The notes: a model not told the origin generated them from the letters alone. Shown: positions 1 through 9,164, counted from the first letter of the stretch. The stretch: DNA of 16,606 bases from Micractinium sp. NFX-FRZ (GCA_029339195.1 JAPTJF010000745.1:1-16606), one strand, 5' to 3'. Made by a program: numbers and translations.

Positions 1-1002
1 GCAGTCAGGATGGCCGTGCCTTCTGCTTTCGCGACTGTATTCAGCTGGCCAGCATGTCCTGTCGGCATGACACTAAGTGACTGGGGGAACGCGATGATTG
101 GTACTTGAGAAATGGCGGGTCCAGGTGGCGCCGCGCGTATTACGGCCGCGTGTACTGCAGTGCACAGCAGGCAGGCCCCCAGCATGCAGGACCAATCACA
201 CACCACCAAGGTGCTGCATGTCTGGGTAGATATCAGGCCGACAATAACACACCGCCTGCAATCCGGTGTGATGACATGATGACAGTGGCAAAATGTGGCA
301 GGCGCCGGCGCCCTGGCACCCGCCGGCACCTTGCCAGGCCCGGCCCCTCAACTTGCTTTCACCAAACTTGCTCAGTTACACTTGAGGTTAATTTCGTAAA
401 TTGGGAAGCTGTCCAGCTGGGCATGTCACCCAACCCCTGCCGGCCTGCCGGTAACTTACTCAAGATATGGTTCTGAACCAGCGCAGGCGCCGCCAGTGAC
501 AGTCCGGCACTCAAGCTGTCGGTGCCGGCGCGACACGTGTGAGCTGTATCTGTGTTGTTTGGGGTTGTCGAAAACAGTAGTTGCAATGGCACGTGCAACA
601 AGCAGTGTGGAACGACAGGACAGATGGGGCCACCCTGGGCGCCCCCGGTGCGCCCCAGCGGCACAGCGCGGCACGCAGGGTCTGGCATGTGCATGCACCC
701 TGACTTTTGTGCCATCACGCGTGTGGCAACACAGTGCATGCGCAGTAGTCCATCCTGGCACATTAACAGGCTTCGGCCTTGCAGGTGGAAGCTGCACGCG
801 CCTGCCGCCATGTCCTGCCCCGTCAGCCATGCTACCTTCGCCGCCTGTCGTCTTCTTTGCCGCAGTGTGAAGGGCGCGTTCAGTCTTGCGACACATCTCA
901 CTTTGCCTTGCTGAATTTTCGGCAGCGTGTCGGCCTTTTTAAGCCCGCACCGCTTGCAGCGGCCACTGCCCAAAGCCACCGCCCCGCTTCCGCTCTTGCA
1001 GC
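1..1002. other. Upstream region with no supportable gene
   Basis: No frame on either strand shows a recognisable domain or a consistent chain of exons. The long minus-strand open frame at 359-1132 is Arg/Pro/Gly-rich and looks like an artefact of GC-rich DNA. A TGTAA pentamer occurs on the minus strand at 376-380 and could end a minus-strand transcript, but no matching gene was found. The last 100 or so bases probably hold the promoter and 5' leader of the methyltransferase gene. Confidence 0.5.
935..944 (+). promoter_or_regulatory. Possible TATA-like element of the methyltransferase gene
   Basis: A T-run followed by AAG (TTTTTAAG) lies about 60 bases before the first ATG in an otherwise GC-rich stretch. 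Its position would suit a core promoter with a short leader. The match to a TATA box is weak and there is no other support. Confidence 0.2.
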
Positions 1003-4000
1003 ATGTCTCCGGTTGATTCCATCCGCCACGACGGCGACGGCGCCACCTGCTGCCAGGCGGCCGCCGAGTCCCCTGGTCCTGGGGCGGCTCCATCCAAGGC
1101 GGAGGCTGCCGCCGGCGCCGCCGCCACCACAACTGCGGCGGCCGACGAGGCGGCCGATCTGCAGATGCGCCTGGGAGGCTACTATGTCGGAGCCCTCACC
1201 GCCAACCTCATCTGCCTGGGAGACAGGTGGGTGCCTGGCGGGGAGCTCCAGTTCCCGGGCTGCCCCCCAGGCCTCTCTCACGCCGGAATGTATTTGCCGC
1301 CGACCTCGGATCATTCACCTCCCAGCACTTGATTAGCACCGAAAGCCTGTGCCTGGCACTGCATCACACTCTCTTGCAACCCCTTCAACCCGCACCCCTC
1401 TCTGCCTGCCCCGCGGGCTGGTGGGTGAGTGTTGGGGACAGTGTGGGCAGGCAGCAAGCATTGCCGCCCTCTGAAATGCCACAGCCCCTGCACCGACCGC
1501 CTTGCCCTCAGCTTAGAACCCTCCCCCACTCCCCGCCCCTCCCTTCCCTCGTTGCAGGCTGGGACTCTACTCTGCCCTCAAGAGCCACGGGCCCTGCACT
1601 GCCGCTGAGCTGGCGGAGCACACGGAGCTGAACGAGCGCTACCTCGCCGAGTGGCTGCGCCAGCAGGCCTCTGCCCGCGTGATTGCCTGTGATGACGACG
1701 CAGTCAAGGTGGGTGGAGTGGTCGGTCAAGGGAGTGCTATGGCATGTTACAAGTGTCGACAGCGGGAAGTGGGAGGCATGGGGCGGCTGTGCGTTTGCCT
1801 GGAGGAGTGGCTCTGCCGGCAGTCCCCCGCCTGGCAAGTGTTGCATGCCGGGAGGTGGGGTCGGTGGGAGGGCGGGGGCGCGGTGCGGCTGCCTGGAAGG
1901 GGGGCTGCAGTCCCCCGCCTGGCAGGTCCCACCCAGATCGGTGACGGCTGCCGAGAAGGTGGGTGCATGCGGGAAGGTGGAGCGCCCCATCATTGTGTGA
2001 GACCTGCCTGGCCTAGCCTGGCCTGGCAGCCAGTTACCAACATCCAAAGAGAGATGTGCCCCTCCCCTCCAGTACTGGCTCACCCCCGCCGCAGCAGCAC
2101 GTGCCTGGCCCGACGACCCCTCACATCCGACCCGACTCAGCCTCCCCTTTGTGTTCCCTTGCCCCTCCCCCCCGCCCATCCCCCGCTGTGCAGTTCTGGC
2201 TCACCCCCGCCCAGCAGGACTGCCTGGTGCACGAAACCGGCGCCGACGCCTCGCCCTCCTTCTCCATCGGTAGGGTAGCAAGATCGGGTTGGGGCGGGGG
2301 TTGGAGTGGGGGAGAGAGTGCCCCCACGGGATGGGGTCGGGCGGGGCAGTGGTACGGAGATTGGGCAGCAGACCACATATCCCGCCACCCCCCTGCCGAA
2401 CCTTACACTCCTCATGACAACCCCCGGCCCCTCACCCGCCCCCTCCCCACCCACACCCACCCCGCCTGCCCACCCCACCCCTGTGCAGGCGGCTTCACAG
2501 CCATTCCAGGGCTGGCGAGGACCGCGGACGAGCAGCTGCCGCAGCTGTTCCGCTCCGGCAGGGGCATTTCATATGACCAGGTGGAGCACAGCCTCACCTG
2601 CGGCACGTGCCGCGAGCTGGTGAGCAGGGCGCCTGCAGCACACTGGGACACACTCTTGGTCCCGCCAACACGGGCTGTGGCCCATTGCCCCACCTGAACC
2701 GTCCAGCGGCATGTGATGCCTCCCCGCCCTCCCCATCCTCCCGTCCTGACCCCGCCCCGCTTCCTCTGAGGCCTCCCCGTGGCACCCTCCCCGCCCTCCC
2801 CATCCCCCCAGGCGGTGTGGGTGCGCCATGCCCTGGTGCCCAGCCTGCGCGCCCTGCCTGGCATGGAAGAGCAGCTGCAGGGCGGCTGCATGGTGAGCCT
2901 GCCGTGCCGTGCTGTGCCGTGCCGTGCTGTGCCGTGCCGTGCCGTGCCGTGCTGTGATGTGCCATGCTGTGCTGTGTTGTGCTGTGCTGTGCCATGCTGT
3001 GCTGTGCGGTGCTGTGTGGCTCGTACATATGAGGGGGCAGCTGGAGGAAGGCTGCACGGGTCAGCCTGCCGCGTGCATGCTGTGCGCCGCTGCCGCACCT
3101 CCCCGGGCCGGAAGGCACTGCCCTGGGTTGCGATGTGCGGCGCTGCGCTGCTGGCTGCTTGGCAGCTGGAGACAGGTAGCATGCACTGCTAGCAGCTGAG
3201 CAGCGCTACTGCACCTCACCGCGCCGCGCCTGCCTGCTGAGCTGGCCTCCATCTGTGGCCAAGTGCCCCGCCGTCTCCCCTCACCTGCCCCCTCCCTGCC
3301 CAGTTCTAACCCACGCACCCCCAGCCATCCCCCCCATGCCGCCAAACCCCGCCAAGTGGCCGACACTGGGTGCGACATGGGCTCACCCCCCACCTGCCTG
3401 CCCCCTCCCTCCCCCTGCCCCTTGCCAGGTGGCCGACGTTGGGTGCGGCATGGGCGAGGCGCTCATGGCGGTGGCGGCCGCCTTCCCGCAGGCCACCTGC
3501 CACGGTTACGACATCAGCGAGGAGGCGCTGAGGTGGGCGGGGTGGAGAGGGAAGGCATATGCTGTGGTTCACATTGCTGAGTCACCAGTTGTGTTTGGTG
3601 TCGGGGGTAATGGCATCAGCCGAGGGTTGACTGATCTTGCGGGCTGCACTTCTGGCTGGAGTCGCGGGCTGGGCACTGTATCAGTCCTCAGCCCCACTCT
3701 CGGTGTGCACAATGCAGGCTGGCGCGGGAGGAGGCCAAGCGCCGCGGGCTGACCAACGTGACCTTCCGCAACCCCGGGCTGGACGACGAGCGGCTGCCTC
3801 AGGAGGGGACCTACCAGGTGAGGGCGGCGTGAGGGGGGTTAGCTGAGGGGCCCAAGAGCAAGCCAGTAAAGGGGCAGGAAGGGCCGACGATGAGCGGCTG
3901 CCGCAGCAGGGGACGTACCAGGCGAGGGCGGGGTGAAGGGCGTGCAGCGGGGCGGTTGGATAGGGGAAGCTGCCTGAGGCGGGGGGCGCGCCAGCCTGGT

Positions 4001-5913
4001 GTGATGGGGAGTGTGGCTGCCGGTGGGGTGGGTGGCCAGGGCATCGTGGTGACTCACAAGGCAACAGAATGCATGGCCCGCCCCCTGCCCGCCCTTGCCC
4101 CACCCCTGCCACCATGCACCCCCGCCCGCCCTGCGCACAACTGCAGCTGGTGATGACGCCCGCCGCAATCCACGGCATGGCATCGCCTGCCATGCCCCGC
4201 CCCTGCCCCACCCCTGCCACAATGAAACCCCCGCCCGCCCTGCGCGCCCCCTGCAGCTGGTGATGACGCACGACGCAATCCACGACATGGCGCACCCCTC
4301 TGCTGTCGTGCGCGCTGTGCGCGGCGCTGTGGCCCCCGGCGGGTGCTGGGTCATCGGCGACATGGGGGCGCTGGACAGGTGGGGTGAATGTCCAGCACTA
4401 GTACAACAGTGGTGTTAACAACCTAGTTTGCGTTGTTCTGGCGGGGTGAGGTGGTGTGTGGAGGAGCGTGGGGTGACCGGCTGCAGGCAGGGAAGCGCGT
4501 GCGGGGGCAAGCCTGGCAGGTGGACACGTCCTCATTCAACAATGGACGGCAGAGTTGTATGAGGGAGGCGCTGGGTCCTTGAGGACATGCGGGTGCTGGA
4601 CAGGTGCAGTGATGAGGCCACTAATGTTCAGTGCATACCAGCGCGCGTCCCGATGCCATGTGGGGAGTGGGCTGGGCGGCTGCCATGTTCAGTTCCACTT
4701 CGATCGTTTTCCAGGGCCCCACAGTGCGCGTCTCGGTGCCATTTGCGAGTGTGGTTTGCTAGTGAGTGTTAGCAAAAGCATGAGTGGGAGTGGACGGGCC
4801 AAGGGAGGTGCGAGTGGGGGGCCCTGTATCGTGGGCCCGCCCGCCGACTGGACCTGCGTGCAGCCGAGGAGCCAACCTGCACTCCCAACAAGTGTTCCTG
4901 CTGTGCTGGCTCACCTCCCCCGCCTGCCGTCCCTGCCCGCAGCCACGGCGCCAACGTGCGCTCCCACCCCATGGCCCCCCTGCTCTACGGCTTCTCCGTC
5001 CACATCTGCCTGCCCTCCGGCATGAGTGCCCCCGACGGGGAGGCGCTGGGCACGCTGGGCATCTCTGCGGTGAGTTGGAGGGTGTAGTTATTTTTCAGTT
5101 ATTGCATCGGTTACTGAGTTAAGAAGGAAAGGGGGTGGGCGGACGGCAGGCGCTCTGCACGCTGGGCATCTCCGCGGTGAGTGGGGATAGTGTGACACAC
5201 AAATCGGTGGGGTGGAGCAGTCTGCCCAAGGCCGCAGCAGGGTCTCAACCAAGTCAGCAGAGAGCAGCAGTACAGAAAGAGGGGTGAGGCAGCAGGGGGA
5301 GCAGCGCCGGCAGGTGGGGGCAGCAAGCACCCCGGCAGGCCCTGGGATGCTGCTGCTGCCAAAGCGGCTGGCGCCTGCACCGGGGCACGTGTGCCTCGCT
5401 GCCTGCGCGCTCTACTAACCTAGCCTTCCCCACCTGCTGCCTGCCCACCCGCTGCCTACTCTCGCTGTACAATCCCCACCCGCTGCCACCACATGTTTGC
5501 CTCCCCAGGGCGACATGTGCGACATGCTGCGCGATGCGGGCTTCCAGTCGGCCGAGGTGCTCCCGGAGTGGGAGCACCCCATGAACAGGTGGGTGACGTG
5601 GCGGTACCGCAGGGAATACCACAGCGAGGTTGGGATACGGCTTCAGGCTTCCCAGCCTGCCGATGGTATCATGGAGGGGGGGAGCCCCCAAAAGGAACTG
5701 GTGGGAGGCTGTGGCGGTACCGCCATGAGGGGGGGAGTGACGTGTCGGGCGCCGGAGCTGCCCAGTGGCCTACTCGGAGGCCTACTAGTGGCAGCATTGC
5801 GCCGGGAGGCTGCGCTCGCTGCCCAGAGTATGTTCTGCGTAACCCCAGCTGCTGCCCCGAATCCCTGCCCCCTGGCTGCTGGGGGTTGCAGGTACTACAT
5901 CGCCCGTGCATGA
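1003..5913 (+). CDS. SAM-dependent methyltransferase with N-terminal winged-helix domain (11 exons)
   Basis: Exons: 1003-1226, 1558-1708, 2194-2269, 2489-2619, 2812-2892, 3429-3532, 3718-3817, 4257-4378, 4943-5069, 5509-5588, 5892-5913. All introns are GT-AG and all phases agree, giving 405 aa. Residues 1-50 are Ala-rich low complexity. A winged-helix-like region follows (LGLYSALKSHGPCTAAELAE, then ERYLAEWLRQQ), of the type found in Rv2258c-like methyltransferases. The class I fold starts at about residue 222 with SAM motif I VADVGCGMG. The acidic ribose-binding residue is D249 in GYDIS, followed by LVMTHDAIHDM (from residue 290) and an APGG turn. The protein ends in YYIARA. By family it should move a methyl group from SAM to a small molecule; the substrate cannot be read from the sequence. 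No clear targeting signal is seen. The start is the first ATG that leads into the domain. The methyltransferase class is secure; the Rv2258c-like placement is from memory of the motif layout. Many introns carry decayed copies of exon edges, listed separately. Confidence 0.88.
1819..1924 (+). repeat. Local duplication in intron 2, offset about 88 bases
   Basis: An 18-base block, GCAGTCCCCCGCCTGGCA, occurs at 1819-1836 and again at 1907-1924. Similar flanking sequence (GCGGCTGTGCG and GCGGTGCGGCTG, both near TGCCTGGA) precedes each copy. This is a tandem duplication inside intron 2 of the methyltransferase gene, with divergence between copies. No coding role is seen. Confidence 0.7.
2070..2108 (+). 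repeat. Decayed copy of the exon 3 start inside intron 2
   Basis: This stretch resembles 2191-2227, the acceptor and first bases of methyltransferase exon 3. Both begin CAGT, share CTGGCTCACCCCCGCC, and end in TGCCTGG. Small indels break the coding frame in the copy. The copy keeps a pyrimidine-rich lead and an AG, so it could act as a cryptic acceptor 121 bases before the real one. Confidence 0.75.
2901..3019 (+). repeat. GTGCC/GTGCT pentanucleotide repeat in intron 5
   Basis: About 24 units of a five-base repeat, mostly GTGCC and GTGCT with some GTGCG, GTGAT and GTGTT variants, fill the start of intron 5 directly after the donor. The open frames that cross it on both strands (Cys/Ala/Val or His/Gln/Thr-rich) are products of the repeat, not genes. 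Confidence 0.9.
3034..3072 (+). repeat. Decayed copy of the exon 5 end and donor in intron 5
   Basis: This resembles 2869-2903, the end of exon 5 with its donor. Shared blocks include CAGCTG, GGCTGCA and CAGCCTGCC against GAGCCTGCC. The real donor GTGAGC appears here as GTCAGC, a weakened site. The copy sits after the pentanucleotide repeat, about 165 bases from the original, and both copies are followed by GTGC-rich sequence. Confidence 0.65.
3351..3382 (+). repeat. Decayed copy of the exon 6 start (SAM motif I) in intron 5
   Basis: This 32-base stretch matches 3424-3455 at 28 positions. The original covers the exon 6 acceptor and the codons for SAM motif I. In the copy the acceptor CAG|G reads CAA|G, and translation would give VADTGCDMG in place of VADVGCGMG. 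A second glycine-motif exon would therefore be non-functional. Offset is 73 bases. Confidence 0.85.
3886..3937 (+). repeat. Near-synonymous copy of the exon 7 end in intron 7
   Basis: This 52-base stretch matches 3782-3833 at about 45 positions; the original is the end of exon 7 plus its donor. In the coding frame the copy reads DDERLPQQGTYQ and the exon DDERLPQEGTYQ. Three of the four coding differences are synonymous. The donor GTGAGG has become GCGAGG, a possible weak GC donor. Offset is 104 bases. Confidence 0.85.
4075..4294 (+). repeat. Tandem duplication of about 110 bp spanning the intron 7 / exon 8 acceptor
   Basis: Two neighbouring units with 110-base spacing each contain a C-rich tract, CTGCAG and CTGGTGATGACG. 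The downstream unit holds the real exon 8 start (4257). The upstream unit holds a copy with the same CTGCAG acceptor, at 4141-4146. The upstream copy would encode LVMTPAAIHGM in place of LVMTHDAIHDM. Its use would add 110 bases and shift the frame. Confidence 0.9.
4570..4611 (+). repeat. Decayed copy of the exon 8 end and donor in intron 8
   Basis: This matches 4345-4386 at about 34 of 42 positions. Both share GCTGGGTC, GACATG and GCTGGACAGGTG, the last including the exon 8 donor. The donor dinucleotide is kept. Offset is 225 bases, the largest of the exon-edge copies. Confidence 0.8.
4623..4755 (+). repeat. Degenerate duplication within intron 8
   Basis: An ATGTTCAGT block followed by a GCGCGTC..GATGCCAT-like block occurs near 4624-4660. 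It occurs again near 4684-4745 as ATGTTCAGT and GCGCGTCTCGGTGCCAT. Spacing differs between the copies, so indels have accumulated. No coding role is seen. Confidence 0.55.
4861..4888 (+). repeat. Decayed copy of the exon 9 start in intron 8
   Basis: This 28-base stretch matches 4940-4967 at about 22 positions. The original is the acceptor CAG and first codons of exon 9 (HGANVRSH). The copy keeps CAGCC, GCCAAC and CTCCCA, and lies 79 bases upstream. Unlike the real site, it lacks a pyrimidine-rich lead. Confidence 0.65.
5148..5185 (+). repeat. Decayed copy of the exon 9 end with intact donor in intron 9
   Basis: This 38-base stretch matches 5041-5078 at about 34 positions. It repeats AGGCGCT, GCACGCTGGGCATCTC and a full GTGAGT donor. 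Offset is 107 bases. Use of this donor would retain an in-frame TAG just after the normal junction, so it would be unproductive. Confidence 0.85.
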
Positions 5914-5932
5914 GGGGGCGTCGCGAGCGCCA

Positions 5933-5960
5933 CTGGCAGCTGGCAGCTGGCAGCTGGCAG
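5933..5960 (+). repeat. Heptamer repeat CTGGCAG x4 just after the methyltransferase stop codon
   Basis: Four perfect CTGGCAG units run 5933-5960, followed by an imperfect fifth with one extra G. The repeat lies 20 bases after the stop codon, in the 3' untranslated region. Because the unit length is seven, it is not coding. Confidence 0.9.
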
Positions 5961-6068
5961 CTGGGCAGCGGCCTTGCCTGGGCACGCCATCAGCCTGCCG
6001 CCATGAAAACCGCGGCATGCCCAAGCCGGCCCAGGCAGGCCACGGCCCTCGCCAACTACTGAAGTGTG

Positions 6069-6091
6069 CCACCACCACCACCACCACCACC
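6069..6091 (+). repeat. CAC trinucleotide repeat in the 3' region
   Basis: About seven CAC units lie in the presumed 3' untranslated region of the methyltransferase gene. The flanks GTGCC and GGTGCC frame the tract. A short open frame crossing it would be His-rich, but nothing else supports a gene. Confidence 0.85.
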
Positions 6092-6400
6092 TGGTGCCTG
6101 CTGTTGTTGCCTACCATCACGTGCCCAGCTACCCTTCATCATCACCTTCCTCTGACAGCACGTGGGCAGCTGCACTAGGCTCCATGGCCACCCTGTCCGA
6201 CTACATGTACACCCCTTGTCGCGAGAGCCAAGCCGCCCTGCACCCTTTCTGGTAATTAGTTCTGCTGATCTGCTTGGTGCCCGCTGCTCTCCCGTTGAAG
6301 GCGGCATGATGCCGCCAATGAGCACCTCCAGCAAACCAATAATTGCTGACACCTCTCCTGCCTGCCTCTGCTTCATACCTGCCTTGCACCCGTCTCAGCG

Positions 6401-6405
6401 TGTAA
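6401..6405 (+). terminator. Candidate poly(A) signal TGTAA of the methyltransferase gene
   Basis: This is the first TGTAA downstream of the stop codon at 5913, giving a 3' untranslated region of about 500 bases. TGTAA is the known chlorophyte nuclear poly(A) signal. A five-base match is weak on its own; position and strand make it reasonable. Confidence 0.45.
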
Positions 6406-6419
6406 GAAACATCTCAATG

Positions 6420-6837
6420 TGGGTGGGTGGTGCATGAGACAGCCCAGGTTGCGCCGCCTCCTCGAGAAGCCATCCCACGCCTCGGGTTCGGCACCTGCGT
6501 ACTGCGCCGCCCTACCATGGTAGTGGCCACTCGCTCCGCATCCTTCTGCCCCACCCGCCCGCTCCCTGCCAAGCGATTCTGTGCCCTCCGCTGCCCGCAC
6601 CCTCTCGTGGGACCCCACGCAGCCACACAGTGTGCACAGGGGTAGGGCCGCAGGTTGTACCCGCTCGCCAGTACCAGTTCCACTTCATGTTTGTTTGATC
6701 CGGTACTGCCACTCACGGCAGGAGTCAGCGGCCACCTCCCTGCACTTTAGCAGGCACGCCAGCAGGCGTGAGAACCAAGCCGGTAAACACGCCCTTCTGT
6801 GCATGTATTGCTTCAGCCACTCAATCCAGGTCTTAAA
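6420..6837. other. Spacer between the methyltransferase gene and the next gene
   Basis: No gene is supported here. Short open frames on both strands are Arg/Pro/Ala-rich with no shared codon pattern and no consistent splice chain. The stretch probably holds the promoter and leader of the gene starting near 6838. Confidence 0.45.
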
Positions 6838-8375
6838 ATGAACGCCACCTCCAAACCCTGGGACTCGCTGGCCGCGTTACCGGGTGTAAACGTGCCGTCA
6901 GCAGGCAGTCACCCCTCCATCCAACAGCAGAGTGGCCAGGCCACCCAACATCCCGTCCATGATGCACACTTTAAATACAAGCTGCTCGGAAGGGTGAGGG
7001 AGCCCATGGCTAAGCTGGGGGCGTGAGGCCCTCACTGAGGGTCCCGCCCTGCCCTAACCGCGCTGCAGCAGCGGCACAGCGGCACAGCGCGCCGCTACAG
7101 ACACCTCCCTGGAGCGGTCCAACAGGTCAGTTCCCGTTCTTCAACTGCAGATCTCAACACTGCCGAGCCCTGTAGAGGAGCAGCAGCTCGACGCTCCCCA
7201 GCAGCTGGAGCCGCGACCCTTCTGCCTCCGGGCCGCCGCGGTCTCCGCCGTTCCGCGCCCATTTCCGATACCGGCGGTGAGTTGAAAGTGAGCGAGGCGT
7301 CCGCTCAAGACCGAGCCGTCGTATCGGGAAGCACTGTCGCCTGCACCCTGGCGCCAACTGGTCTCACCCCCGCCGGTGCCCTCCCCCAGGGCTGCAGAGA
7401 AGAAGCCACCGAGCCATTACCAGGCGCCCAGCATGCAATATCTCGCGGCAGAGGCACAGCGCGTGCCGCTGCTGCAGGGCACCCTGTGCAGCGCGGTGGC
7501 GGGCACCGCCCCGCAGCGGCAGGACCACCTCCTAACCAGGCCGTCGGCAGGCTGCCTCAGCGACTCCGGCACGCCTGGCACGCCGGCGCTCACACCCACG
7601 GGCGTGAGGAGGTCCCTTAGGCGACGTGGCACCTCCGGCAGGCGCCCCGCCTCGCTGGTGCTTGGTGTGAAGCGCTCGCCCCTGTCGTCACCCGTGCGGT
7701 CCCGCCTGTGTGCCGGTACACACGCCTTTCAGGCGCTTCTTGCCGTGGCAGAGGCCTGCCAGGCAGCTGCGGCTCACTCCCCGTCTCAGCACCTGCGCAT
7801 GCACAGCAGCAGCAGCAATGGAGCAGCACAGCCTCTGCAGCCTGCCGCCCCCCCGTCCAGCAGAGCCTTTTATGGGCCCCGCAGCACGCGGCGGCGGCAG
7901 CACGCGCCGGCCAGCCGGTCCCAGCTGGGCACGCACGTGAGCAAGCAGGCCCCTGCTGCACGACAGACACCTGCCCAGCCGCGGTGGTGAGTGTGCTACC
8001 ATGCGTAGGGGTGCTGCTACTGCAGCTGGCACACAGGCTGGCGCGCTCTCCCCCAAGCAAGCTGAGCTGTCAGCATGAGGGGGCAGGCTGAGCTGTCATT
8101 GTCCGGAGGGGGGGAGGGAGGCTCTGGGTTGCATGTGCAGAGGGCAGCGTGCGGCATCGGCGCCAACCAGCCAGGACTGCCTTGCGCTGTTCCAGCGCCC
8201 CTGCATCGCCAGCGCGGCTGGCTGAGCTCTCTGCCTGCCCCGCCCCGCCCCGCCTGCTTGCAGCGCCGCGCTGAGCGCTGCTGTGGCCAGCCAGGTGGCG
8301 CGCGTGCTGCGCACGCTGCCGCCCGAGGAGGCGCGTCAGTTGGAGGAGGCACGCCGCTTCCTGGCTGGCTTCTGA
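6838..8375 (+). CDS. Hypothetical basic Ser/Pro-rich protein (five exons, model partly uncertain)
   Basis: I do not recognise this protein. The best phase-consistent model has exons 6838-6993, 7069-7125, 7176-7276, 7390-7986 and 8264-8375, giving 340 aa. The main exon (7390-7986) has strong coding character. It encodes a basic, Ser/Thr-Pro-rich region with GTPGTPALTPTGVRRSLRRR and KRSPLSSPVR, then an Ala/Ser/Gln-rich stretch. The last exon gives a short helix with LRTLPPEEARQLEEARRFL and a clear stop. Several TP and SP sites next to Arg/Lys could be proline-directed kinase sites (inference). The last two exons and the donor at 7987 are secure. The exon 7176-7276 and the 50-base intron before it are doubtful; another frame is also open there (contains EEQQLDAPQQLEP). 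The ATG at 6838 is the best in-frame start, but it could be internal. A TGTAA lies inside exon 1 (6885), which adds doubt. Confidence 0.5.
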
Positions 8376-8462
8376 GCAGCGCTCGAGCACTGCAAGGGCG
8401 GTGATTCCGCTACGCCCCACCGCATACTGCCACCTGAAAGAGGTGCGGCCAGTTCTTGGCCG

Positions 8463-8486
8463 GCTTCTGAGTAAGCGCTCGAGCAC
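8463..8486 (+). repeat. Copy of the stop-codon region of the preceding gene
   Basis: GCTTCTGAG and GCGCTCGAGCAC here repeat 8368-8390, which carries the stop codon of the hypothetical gene. The two differ only by CA against TAA between those blocks. Offset is about 95 bases, like the exon-edge copies in the methyltransferase gene. The copy lies in the 3' untranslated region. Confidence 0.8.
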
Positions 8487-9164
8487 GCACGACATGGCTC
8501 CCAATCCTCTTGAACCCAGCCCCACCCCACAACGCCGCCTGCAGCAGCGCCCCTTCGCACGCGCCGCCCTGCCTCCAGCACTGCTTTCATTCTGACTGCC
8601 CACGAGAGCCCACGAGAGTTCGCCCTTCCCCTTCCCCTTCCACTGCGCCCCAACACGAGTGAATGTGTGCCCCGCCATGGCACGAAACCCTGACCATCCA
8701 GCCCCACCCCCCCGCCTGCAAAACCCGTGCTGGTGAATGTACTACTCAACTTTGTTTCATACAACCCTTGGAGGACAACTCAATTGAACACCACTTGCCT
8801 TTCCTTTGCTTTGCTTCTTCTCTCTCAGCACTGGCCGTTCTCTGACGCACGCATGCCCGCAATACTGTCGACATCACCACATGCTGGCACTTTGCACTAG
8901 AACAGTAGAGCCGAGCAGCCCACGCTGTGCCCTATCTTTGGCAAACCACTTGCTTCCCCGATTTGCTTCTGCCTGCACTTGTTATCATGCCGCCCCGCCG
9001 CCGCCCCGCCTCGCCTCGGCCCCACCCTTCATCTGTGCCTGCAACCACCACCCCTTGTCTTCATCCCCACATGTCGGCCTCTGCACTGTTCACGTTCCGC
9101 TTGCAGGCGCCCGGCACCCCCTGCCGTGCACACAGCCCCACTTTTATGCAGCCCTCTTTCATGG

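Noticed and set aside
359..1132. 257-aa minus-strand open frame upstream of the methyltransferase gene
   Set aside because: It is dominated by Arg, Pro and Gly from GC-rich DNA, overlaps exon 1 of the methyltransferase gene, and has no domain.
2412..3182. 256-aa minus-strand open frame with a long His/Gln/Thr/Ala/Arg repeat
   Set aside because: The repetitive part is the reverse strand of the GTGCC/GTGCT microsatellite, and the rest crosses real exons 4 and 5.
5497..5913. A separate 138-aa plus-strand gene at the end of the methyltransferase locus
   Set aside because: Only its exon 10 and exon 11 parts are coding-like. The middle is intron with standard borders at 5589 and 5891.
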